Part shown: positions 1-4,828 of the stretch, one piece after another | Layout of the letters: each line of letters starts with the position of its first letter | Position numbering within the stretch: the first letter of the stretch is position 1 | NCBI GenBank assembly: GCA_031277995.1 | Contig: JAITLH010000199.1 | Span: 1-7,339, forward strand | From: Deltaproteobacteria bacterium | GTDB lineage: Bacteria; Desulfobacterota; Desulfarculia; Adiutricales; Adiutricaceae | Direction: 5' to 3' | DNA: 7,339 bases | Translations under genes and position numbers: made by a program | The notes under the pieces: generated by a model | Told to the model about the DNA's origin: nothing | Seen by the model: the letters and a program-made list of their open reading frames with translations, nothing else | The model's database searches: none

Positions 1-336
1 GACAATGAGTTGATCTTTGAAAGCATCGATCTTTTCATGGAAAGTTCCAGCTCGAGATTGAAAGCGTTGCAAACGGCCGTGGCCGCCAAAAACGCCGAAC
101 AGATCATGGCCGAGGCCCATGCCCTAAAGGGCGTGGTGGGCATATTTTCCCCTGGCGACGTCATGGACGCGGCCAAGGATTTGGAGTTTATGGGCCGCAA
201 TAACGATTTGGCCAACGTGGAAGCCGCCCTAACCAAGTTTGAAGGCCTTTTGGGCGAACTCACCAAACTCTTGGAAGAGTGGAAAGAGGAAGAAGGCGAC
301 TTGGAATATGAGGACGATGACGAGGACGAGGATTAG
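1..336 (+). CDS. HPt (histidine phosphotransfer) domain protein, 5' truncated
   Basis: This is the C-terminal 111 residues of a protein whose reading frame is already open at base 1. HPt domains carry a phosphate on histidine between receiver domains in multistep His-Asp phosphorelays, in the cytoplasm. The signature is A-H-A-L-K-G (visible residues 39-44), and the likely phospho-histidine codon is 118-120. The preceding segment (helix with F-M-E-S, then L-K-A-L-Q-T-A-V) matches the first helices of an HPt bundle, so the domain is nearly complete. The missing part could be a short N-terminus or a whole hybrid kinase or receiver protein; the window cannot decide. A TTG at 10 could serve as a start, but the in-frame codons before it fit the domain, so I treat the gene as running in from outside. 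The last ~20 residues are almost all Glu and Asp, which is odd for this family. The stop is TAG (334-336). The gene ends before a terminator-like hairpin and so is probably not in the lysS operon. Confidence 0.8.
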   Translation, partial: DNELIFESIDLFMESSSSRLKALQTAVAAKNAEQIMAEAHALKGVVGIFSPGDVMDAAKDLEFMGRNNDLANVEAALTKFEGLLGELTKLLEEWKEEEGDLEYEDDDEDED

Positions 337-390
337 GGCCCAGGTCCAGGGCCGGGGCCAGGGCCAGGTCCAGGTCCAGGGATAGGTCCC
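337..390 (+). repeat. GGN-CCN hexamer repeat, Gly-Pro in the HPt frame
   Basis: Nine imperfect hexamers follow the HPt stop codon directly. The cleanest units are eight at 342-389 with consensus AGGKCC. Read in the HPt frame from 337, the tract gives eight Gly-Pro pairs and one Gly-Ile (ATA at 382-384), followed by Arg-Arg-Lys-Glu-Ile and TAA at 406-408. Nearly all differences between units fall in third codon positions (GGC/GGT/GGG, CCA/CCG/CCC). The only exception is the ATA codon. Simple slippage of a noncoding repeat remains possible. Confidence 0.75.
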
Positions 391-400
391 AGGCGCAAAG

Positions 401-432
401 AAATTTAAAACTTTTTTAAAAGTTTTTAATTT
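401..432. repeat. AT-rich 32-base near-perfect palindrome
   Basis: The arms 401-415 and 418-432 are complementary at 14 of 15 positions (only T406/T427 fail), around a two-base centre at 416-417. The inner nine pairs (407-415 with 418-426) are perfect. Only one C and one G occur in the whole element. It lies between the Gly-Pro repeat and a terminator-like hairpin. It could be a weak bidirectional terminator, an extruding AT-rich site or a protein-binding site. The sequence does not decide. Confidence 0.5.
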
Positions 433-467
433 CCAACCATTTGGCCAGCGGGTGGTTGGGGGTTTTT
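433..467 (+). terminator. Candidate intrinsic terminator after the HPt gene
   Basis: CCAACCA (433-439) pairs perfectly with TGGTTGG (453-459) around a 13-base loop. Three G residues follow, then five T residues (463-467). A stem followed by a T-run fits a Rho-independent terminator for the upstream gene. The stem is only seven pairs, the loop is large and the T-run is short, so efficiency may be modest. Confidence 0.5.
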
Positions 468-532
468 AAGTAAGTTTGGCTATGGGGCCCCGTGGGGGGC
501 GGGCTTAATTTGAGGCCCTAGTCGTATTTTTG

Positions 533-561
533 TTGATAATCGCGTCCTTCTCGGCTAAAAT
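533..561 (+). promoter_or_regulatory. Sigma70-type promoter for the lysS operon
   Basis: The -35 box TTGATA (533-538) and the -10 box TAAAAT (556-561) each differ from consensus at one base and are separated by exactly 17 bases. Transcription should begin near 568, leaving an untranslated leader of about 80 bases before lysS. It lies downstream of the terminator-like hairpin and in the right orientation, so it probably drives lysS and the genes behind it. Confidence 0.68.
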
Positions 562-567
562 CTTCTG

Positions 568-651
568 GCCTTTTTTTGTTTGGGCGCTTCGTTTACGTTT
601 TTTTAATTATTTTTCGGCGATGGGGCTTGGGCGCTCGCCGAGACGGTTTAG
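568..651 (+). promoter_or_regulatory. lysS leader: T-rich segment and start-proximal hairpin
   Basis: The inferred 5' leader has two runs of seven T (571-577 and 598-604) in a T-rich stretch up to 614. A hairpin follows: TCGGCGA (614-620) pairs with TCGCCGA (635-641) around a 14-base loop, and two more outer pairs, one of them a wobble, are possible. The hairpin ends ten bases before the GTG start. No good Shine-Dalgarno sequence precedes the GTG. AGGTG at 650-654 could serve the later ATG at 667, though its spacing is long. I see no lysine riboswitch or T-box pattern. Roles in translation control or ribosomal protein S1 binding are inference. Confidence 0.35.
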
Positions 652-2199
652 GTGTCACCGCTTAACATGGAAAAAACCCCAGAATCCCCGATCCTTAGCG
701 AGAGCGAATCGACCGAGGAACTCTCCGAACGGAGCCCGGTCATACAGGCCAGAATCCAAAAAGCCTTGGACTTGGCCGCCGCCGGGATCCCCTTATATCC
801 CAATACCTTTAGGCCCCAATACATGGTTACAGCCGTGAGGGCCGAGTTTGGGGAGCTAAGCGCGGAGGCGCTCACCGAGAAAAACGAGAGCCGCAAGATC
901 GCCGGCAGGTTAATGGCCAAGCGCGACTACGGCAAGTCGATCTTTTTCGACCTACTGGATTTTTCCGGGAAGATTCAGATCTACGCCCGCAAGGATAGGC
1001 TTTCGCCGGAAACGTACGATCTGGTCAAAAAATTTGACATTGGCGACATCGTGGGCGTTAGCGGGGTTTTGTTTAAGACCAAGACCGGGGAATTGACCGT
1101 TTCGGTAAACGAGATCGAATTGGTCACCAAGAACATGTGGCCTCTGGCCGAAAAATACCACGAGATGAACGTGGAACTTAAGTACCGGCGCCGCTACCTT
1201 GACCTAATCATGAACCAAGACTCCAGAAGGGTCTTTAAGTTAAGGGTCGAGATCATCAAATCCATTAGGGATTTTATGTTAAAAAAGGGTTTTATGGAGG
1301 TCGAGACCCCCATGATGCACCCCATCCCCACCGGCGCCGCGGCCAAACCCTTCGTTACCCACCATAACGCCTTGGACGTGGACGTTTATTTGCGGGTGGC
1401 CCCGGAACTTTATCTAAAAAGACTTTTGGTTGGCGGCTTTGACCGGGTCTTTGAGATAAACAGGAACTTTCGTAACGAGGGTTTAAGCGTCCAGCATAAT
1501 CCCGAGTTTACCATGATGGAGTTTTACCAGACCTATTCCGACTTCTTTGAGCTGATGGATCTTACCGAGGAACTTATCGAGACCGTGGCCCTGGAGGTCT
1601 TAAACACCACCAAGATAAGCTACCAGGGCGAAGACGTGGACCTTACCAGGCCCTGGAAAAGGCTATCGTTTGCCGATAGCTTAGTGGAAATAGCGGGCCT
1701 ACCCAGAAAAGCTTTGGCTGACCGGGATTTGGCCTTAAAGTTTTTGGCGAACCTTGGCGTGGACATGGAAGAGGAAAGGGTCCAGGGGAAGATCCTGGCC
1801 AAGATCTTTGATTTGGCCGTGGAACCGACCTTGTTAAACCCGACCTTCATTACCTTGTACCCGGCCGACATAAGCCCCTTAGCTAGGAGAAACGAGGCGG
1901 ATCCGAGTTTGACCGATCGTTTCGAACTTTTCGCGGTGGGCCGCGAGTTGGCCAACGCCTTTTCCGAGTTAAACGATCCCCTCGACCAGCGCAAGCGTTT
2001 TCTCGATCAGGTGGCCGAGCGCGAAAGCGGCGACGAGGAGAGCATGTTTTTGGACGAGGATTACGTCCGGGCCCTCATGTATGGCATGCCCCCGGCGGCC
2101 GGCGAGGGCGTGGGCATTGACCGTTTGGTCATGCTCTTGGCCGACGTCCCCTCGATAAGGGACGTTTTACTCTTTCCCAGCATGCGTCCCGAAGATTAA
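652..2199 (+). CDS. lysS: Lysyl-tRNA synthetase, class II
   Basis: The enzyme charges tRNA(Lys) with lysine using ATP, in the cytoplasm, as a homodimer. The 515 residues match the bacterial class II enzyme in length (about 500) and throughout their sequence. An N-terminal OB-fold that binds the anticodon covers roughly residues 81-160 (K-I-A-G-R-L through the F-K-T-K-T-G-E-L segment). The catalytic domain follows, with motif 1 around F-M-E-V-E-T-P-M-M (214-222), motif 2 with F-R-N-E-G (273-277), and motif 3 G-V-G-I-D-R-L-V-M-L (486-495). The GRE...FSELNDP block (430-443) is also present, and no key residue looks lost. The start is uncertain: GTG at 652 gives the full length and ATG at 667 removes five residues; the first ~30 residues are variable in this family. 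It is the first gene after the promoter at 533-561, and the permease gene follows after 27 bases. It ends in TAA. Confidence 0.97.
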   Translation: MSPLNMEKTPESPILSESESTEELSERSPVIQARIQKALDLAAAGIPLYPNTFRPQYMVTAVRAEFGELSAEALTEKNESRKIAGRLMAKRDYGKSIFFDLLDFSGKIQIYARKDRLSPETYDLVKKFDIGDIVGVSGVLFKTKTGELTVSVNEIELVTKNMWPLAEKYHEMNVELKYRRRYLDLIMNQDSRRVFKLRVEIIKSIRDFMLKKGFMEVETPMMHPIPTGAAAKPFVTHHNALDVDVYLRVAPELYLKRLLVGGFDRVFEINRNFRNEGLSVQHNPEFTMMEFYQTYSDFFELMDLTEELIETVALEVLNTTKISYQGEDVDLTRPWKRLSFADSLVEIAGLPRKALADRDLALKFLANLGVDMEEERVQGKILAKIFDLAVEPTLLNPTFITLYPADISPLARRNEADPSLTDRFELFAVGRELANAFSELNDPLDQRKRFLDQVAERESGDEESMFLDEDYVRALMYGMPPAAGEGVGIDRLVMLLADVPSIRDVLLFPSMRPED

Positions 2200-2202
2200 T
2201 CC

Positions 2203-2229
2203 GAGAGGGTTATGGGCCTCATTTAAATG
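2203..2229 (+). promoter_or_regulatory. Permease start region with a four-codon mini-ORF
   Basis: GAGAGGG at 2203-2209 is the only Shine-Dalgarno-like sequence here, but it is 17 bases from the permease ATG (2227). A closer ATG at 2212 begins a four-codon ORF (Met-Gly-Leu-Ile) whose TAA (2224-2226) touches the permease ATG. Because that stop is in the permease frame, the permease cannot start farther upstream. Reinitiation after the mini-ORF is possible but unproven, and the gap from GAGAGGG to 2212 is too short for ideal initiation. Confidence 0.3.
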
Positions 2230-3582
2230 GGTATCGAAAGAAGTATCGCCCTTAGGTATTTGAGGGCCAAGAGACGAAACTCTCTATTGTCCCTAATCTC
2301 CGTTTTGGCCGTGGGCGGCGTGGGTTTGGGCGTGGCCGCCTTGATCGTGGTTTTGTCGGTTCTGGCCGGCTTTGAGACGAACCTATTTACCAAGCTTTTG
2401 GGCCTAACCGCCCACGTCACCGTCTATAGGGCCGACGCCCCCATGACCGGTTGGCCGGAACTAATCGAAAAAATTCGATCCGTTCCGGGAGTGGCCAAAG
2501 CCGTGCCCTTCGTAAACGGCCAGGTCATGATTAGTTCCACGGGCGGGGCCAGCGGGATCTTATTAATGGGCCTGGACCCGATCGTGGCCAGGGACACGGG
2601 GTTTTTTGAGCAGCTCCATTTGTCGGAGCGCGCCGAGGAGAACCTTATCACCCAACCAATGAAACCGCCCTGGGACATTCCCCCGGACGAGTTTGGGCGG
2701 CCCCAGTATCTGGACCCCGAGGCCTTGTGGGAAGGGGTGCCCTTATCCGATCAGGGTGACGACATTGGCTCTGCCCCCAAACAAAGGCCCATTATCATTG
2801 GCCGGGAGCTAAGCTACGTTTTGGGCGTCCAAACCCTATCCAGGGTTAAACTCATTTCGCCCTTTGGCCGAATCACCCCCTTGGGTAGCCGGACCCCCTT
2901 AAACAGGGTCTTTACCGTGGCCGGGACCTTTCAGGCCAACTATTACGACTTTGACACCAGGGTGGCCTTTACCTCCCTGGAAGAGGCCCAGGATTTGCTG
3001 GGCATGAACCGCGACGAGATCTCCCTAATCGAGATCTACGTCGATGACCTCTATCGGGCCGATCAAATAAAAAACGCCATTTTGCGTACCATCGGCGAGG
3101 AAGATTACTGGGCCAGGGACTGGATGCAGATGAACATGAGCCTTTTTTCGGCCCTAAAATTGGAACAAACGGCCATGTTCGTCATACTGACCTTAATAAT
3201 TTTGGTAGCGGCCTTTAATATCGCCTCAACCTTGATTATGATGGTAACGGAAAAAACCAAAGACATCGCCATCCTCAAAGCCATGGGGGCCACCTCCGGG
3301 CAGGTGAGGCGAATCTTTACCATACAGGGCCTCATAGTCGGCTCCGTTGGCACCCTGGGCGGTTTAATCTTCGGGATTTTGATTTGCGTGTTGTTGCAAC
3401 GCTATGAATTCATTTCCCTGCCCCCGGGCATTTACTTAATGAGCACCTTGCCCGTCGAGATGAGACCCTTGCAGATCGTGGCCATAACCCTCGTTTCCTT
3501 ACTCATTAGCTACCTGGCCACGCTCTACCCCTCCAGGCAGGCGGCTAAAATGGACCCCGTGGAGGCCCTTCGTTATGAATGA
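2227..3582 (+). CDS. lolC: Lipoprotein-releasing ABC transporter permease, LolC/LolF type
   Basis: This is an inner-membrane permease of the Lol system, which lifts mature lipoproteins out of the inner membrane and passes them to the periplasmic carrier LolA. The N-terminus (I-A-L-R-Y-L-R-A-K-R-R, residues 7-17) is typical of LolC/LolE. Four membrane segments are visible at about 22-48, 315-341, 366-391 and 414-434, with a large periplasmic domain between the first two. The cytoplasmic coupling segment T-E-K-T-K-D-I-A-I-L-K-A-M-G-A-T (341-356) contacts the ATPase, and the C-terminus P-S-R-Q-A-A-K-M-D-P-V-E-A-L-R-Y-E is characteristic. The stretch around T-P-L-G (217-220) resembles the LolC hook region that binds LolA, so LolC or the homodimeric LolF form is more likely than LolE. 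At 451 residues it is longer than E. coli LolC or LolE (about 400-414). The excess is mostly a Pro/Trp-rich acidic insert at about 136-187. No second permease is seen here. The start is fixed by an in-frame stop just before it. Confidence 0.92.
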   Translation: MGIERSIALRYLRAKRRNSLLSLISVLAVGGVGLGVAALIVVLSVLAGFETNLFTKLLGLTAHVTVYRADAPMTGWPELIEKIRSVPGVAKAVPFVNGQVMISSTGGASGILLMGLDPIVARDTGFFEQLHLSERAEENLITQPMKPPWDIPPDEFGRPQYLDPEALWEGVPLSDQGDDIGSAPKQRPIIIGRELSYVLGVQTLSRVKLISPFGRITPLGSRTPLNRVFTVAGTFQANYYDFDTRVAFTSLEEAQDLLGMNRDEISLIEIYVDDLYRADQIKNAILRTIGEEDYWARDWMQMNMSLFSALKLEQTAMFVILTLIILVAAFNIASTLIMMVTEKTKDIAILKAMGATSGQVRRIFTIQGLIVGSVGTLGGLIFGILICVLLQRYEFISLPPGIYLMSTLPVEMRPLQIVAITLVSLLISYLATLYPSRQAAKMDPVEALRYE

Positions 3583-3640
3583 CCGGGGCGCCCCAACGCT
3601 CTCGTCTTTTGGCTGGCCAAGCGAATTAAAGCCGGTCATA

Positions 3641-3658
3641 TGGGGCCCGGGGTCCCCA
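3641..3658 (+). other. GC-rich inverted repeat at the lolD start
   Basis: TGGGG (3641-3645) pairs with CCCCA (3654-3658) around an eight-base loop, four bases before the ATG at 3663. It occupies the place where a Shine-Dalgarno site would lie, and none is recognisable. It might hinder initiation at this ATG, which bears on the start choice for lolD. It lies in the 80-base gap after the permease, where I see no promoter. Confidence 0.3.
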
Positions 3659-3662
3659 AAAA

Positions 3663-4559
3663 ATGTCTGAGGAAACCTCCCAGACGGGCGCGAACCTCAC
3701 CGAGACCAAGGCCGAACCCAGGTCCGAGGCCGAGACCAAGGCCGAGCCCAGGGCCAAGGCCGGGTCCGAGGCCAGCCCCAATCGCACCCGGGGCTCAAAG
3801 CCTCCCATAAGCCGGGAGATTGGGACGCCCTCCATGCCCAAGGCCGATCAAAGCCGGGCCTTATTGGAGGCCATAAAGTTAAACAAGGTCTTTTCCACCG
3901 GGAGCGAGGAGCTGGTCATTTTAAACGCCTTGGACCTAACCGTTGAGCGGGGCCGTTCCATGGCTATTTTGGGGGCCTCGGGTTCGGGGAAGTCGACTTT
4001 GCTGTATCTTTTGGGGGGCTTAGATAAACCCACCGGCGGTAACGTTTATTCCATGGGCCGGGACTTATTCGCCCTGTCCGAAAACGATTTGGCCCATTGG
4101 CGGGCCCAAGAAATAGGCTTCGTTTTTCAGTTCCACTATCTGCTTTCGGATTTCACGGCCCTGGAAAACGTGGCCATGCCGCTGTTACTAAGCGGCAAAG
4201 GCAGGCAAGAAGCTTTTGATTTGGCCGGGCCCGTGCTTAAGCGCGTGGGCCTGGCGGATCGAGTCGGCCATCGGCCCGGCGCCCTCTCGGGCGGCGAGCA
4301 ACAAAGGGTGGCCATAGCCAGGGCGCTTATCATGGAACCGCGAATCCTTTTGGCCGATGAACCCACCGGCAATCTGGATAACCGCAACGCGGCCATGGTC
4401 AACGACCTTATCTGCCAGCTGGTCAGCGAGAGAAATCTTAGCGCCATCGTGGTCACCCACAATGAACGCTTGGCCAGGATGATGGATACCTGTTTGGAAC
4501 TTTTTGAAGGCCAGTTAAGGCCTTGGGAAGGCCCGGAGGCCGCCAGGGGAAGCGGATGA
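3663..4559 (+). CDS. lolD: Lipoprotein-releasing ABC transporter ATPase LolD, N-terminally extended
   Basis: LolD is the cytoplasmic ATPase dimer that powers lipoprotein release through the LolC/E-type permease encoded just upstream. All ABC motifs are intact: Walker A G-A-S-G-S-G-K-S-T (104-112), Q-loop Gln 156 in F-V-F-Q-F-H, signature L-S-G-G-E-Q-Q (208-214), Walker B I-L-L-A-D-E (228-233) and switch His 265 in V-V-T-H-N-E. The sequence after Walker B (P-T-G-N-L-D) is typical of the LolD/MacB group. The ATPase proper begins near residue 66. As called, the protein has 298 residues against about 230 for the family. The first ~57 residues are a charged, Pro/Ala-rich, probably disordered extension with a ten-residue tandem repeat. 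ATG 3834 (residue 58) would give a 241-residue protein of normal size, with a weak GGGA at 3822-3825. Neither start has a strong ribosome site, so the true start is open. The LolD assignment itself rests on motifs and on the adjacent permease. Confidence 0.93.
   Translation: MSEETSQTGANLTETKAEPRSEAETKAEPRAKAGSEASPNRTRGSKPPISREIGTPSMPKADQSRALLEAIKLNKVFSTGSEELVILNALDLTVERGRSMAILGASGSGKSTLLYLLGGLDKPTGGNVYSMGRDLFALSENDLAHWRAQEIGFVFQFHYLLSDFTALENVAMPLLLSGKGRQEAFDLAGPVLKRVGLADRVGHRPGALSGGEQQRVAIARALIMEPRILLADEPTGNLDNRNAAMVNDLICQLVSERNLSAIVVTHNERLARMMDTCLELFEGQLRPWEGPEAARGSG
3702..3761 (+). repeat. 30-base tandem repeat in the lolD N-terminal extension
   Basis: Two adjacent 30-base units (3702-3731 and 3732-3761) agree at 27 of 30 positions. 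They encode E-T-K-A-E-P-R-S-E-A and E-T-K-A-E-P-R-A-K-A. A degenerate third part follows (G-S-E-A). One difference is silent and two change residues. Each unit contains AGGTCC or AGGGCC, the same words as the hexamer repeat behind the HPt gene. Confidence 0.85.
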
Positions 4560-4561
4560 CG

Positions 4562-4585
4562 TTAACCAAACCCGGTTAAGGTTTT
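4562..4585 (+). terminator. Weak terminator-like hairpin just after lolD
   Basis: TTAACC (4562-4567) and GGTTAA (4574-4579) form a perfect six-pair stem with a six-base loop, followed by GG and four T residues (4582-4585). It begins two bases after the lolD stop. The stem is AT-rich and the T-run short, so it would terminate weakly if at all. Confidence 0.25.
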
Positions 4586-4646
4586 AAGTAAAAGCGATCT
4601 TGGGTATTTACCATCCCCTTGGTCGCCCATGACCCTTATTATTTTC

Positions 4647-4693
4647 GGTTAAGCCCGCCCCGGCTTAGCCAAGTAATATTTATCTTTATTTTT
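4647..4693 (+). terminator. Candidate terminator between lolD and bamA
   Basis: GGTTAAGCC (4647-4655) pairs with GGCTTAGCC (4662-4670) over nine positions, one of them a G-U wobble, around a six-base loop. A T-rich tail follows, ending in five T residues (4689-4693), but the first bases after the stem are AAG rather than T. It could end or attenuate the lysS-lolC-lolD transcript. The displaced T-tract lowers confidence. Confidence 0.42.
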
Positions 4694-4699
4694 AAGTTC

Positions 4700-4741
4700 T
4701 TGACATAAATTATTTAGTCAGAAAAAGAGAAGTGTTATCAT
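4700..4741 (+). promoter_or_regulatory. Possible bamA promoter or operator region
   Basis: A perfect TTGACA (4700-4705) stands in an AT-rich stretch downstream of the candidate terminator. No convincing -10 box lies at 16-18 bases. TATCAT at 4736-4741 looks like a -10 box but is about 30 bases away. TGAC (4701-4704) and GTCA (4717-4720) with TAAA and TTTA inside them form an imperfect inverted repeat with one bulged A, which could be an operator. The position fits a separate promoter for bamA; the details are uncertain. Confidence 0.3.
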
Positions 4742-4775
4742 AACCCTTCGTGGTTAATCGAGATAACTAACCGCG
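4741..4775 (+). promoter_or_regulatory. Mutually exclusive hairpins in the bamA leader
   Basis: GGTTA (4752-4756) can pair with TAACC before it (4741-4745, six-base loop) or with TAACC after it (4768-4772, eleven-base loop). The second hairpin extends to eight pairs with one wobble (4749-4756 with 4768-4775). Such alternatives occur in attenuators, but no T-run follows and no leader peptide is evident. Confidence 0.28.
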
Positions 4776-4800
4776 ACTTCCCGAATTCGTGGTCGCCCGG

Positions 4801-4820
4801 GCGCGGGACATCGCGCGGAG
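4801..4820 (+). promoter_or_regulatory. bamA ribosome binding site beside a GC-rich hairpin
   Basis: GGAG (4817-4820) lies eight bases before the ATG at 4829 and is the clearest Shine-Dalgarno sequence in the window. GCGCG (4801-4805) pairs with CGCGC (4812-4816) around a six-base loop, and the hairpin ends at the base before GGAG. An overlapping palindrome, CGCCCGGGCG (4794-4803), would compete with it. The site fixes the bamA start with good confidence; a regulatory role for the hairpin is speculative. Confidence 0.55.
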
Positions 4821-4828
4821 TAAATCGA

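Noticed and set aside
10..12. TTG as the true start of the HPt gene
   Set aside because: In-frame codons upstream (D-N-E) fit the first helix of the HPt domain, and there is no ribosome site that can be judged; a truncated gene is the simpler reading.
501..531. Second terminator-like hairpin (GGGCTT with AGGCCC, then a T-run)
   Set aside because: Only six pairs including a wobble, and the T-run lies eight bases beyond the stem, partly inside the promoter region.
568..651. T-box or lysine riboswitch before lysS
   Set aside because: The leader is only about 84 bases and lacks the conserved elements and the terminator/antiterminator pair that either would need.
530..838. 102-codon + strand frame overlapping the lysS leader and 5' end
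   Set aside because: It starts inside the promoter region, its product is an Arg/Pro/Phe-rich string without domain features, and it overlaps a certain gene in another frame.
3585..3594. GGGGCGCCCC palindrome after the permease stop
   Set aside because: Ten-base palindrome with only a two-base centre and no T-run; expected by chance in GC-rich sequence.
3626..3841. Minus-strand frame opposite the lolD extension, with a Ser-Ala-Leu repeat
   Set aside because: Its repeat is just the complement of the lolD 30-base duplication; no ribosome site or recognisable product.
4136..4462. Minus-strand frames within lolD
   Set aside because: Two overlapping frames opposite strongly conserved ABC motifs; compositionally shadows of the real gene.
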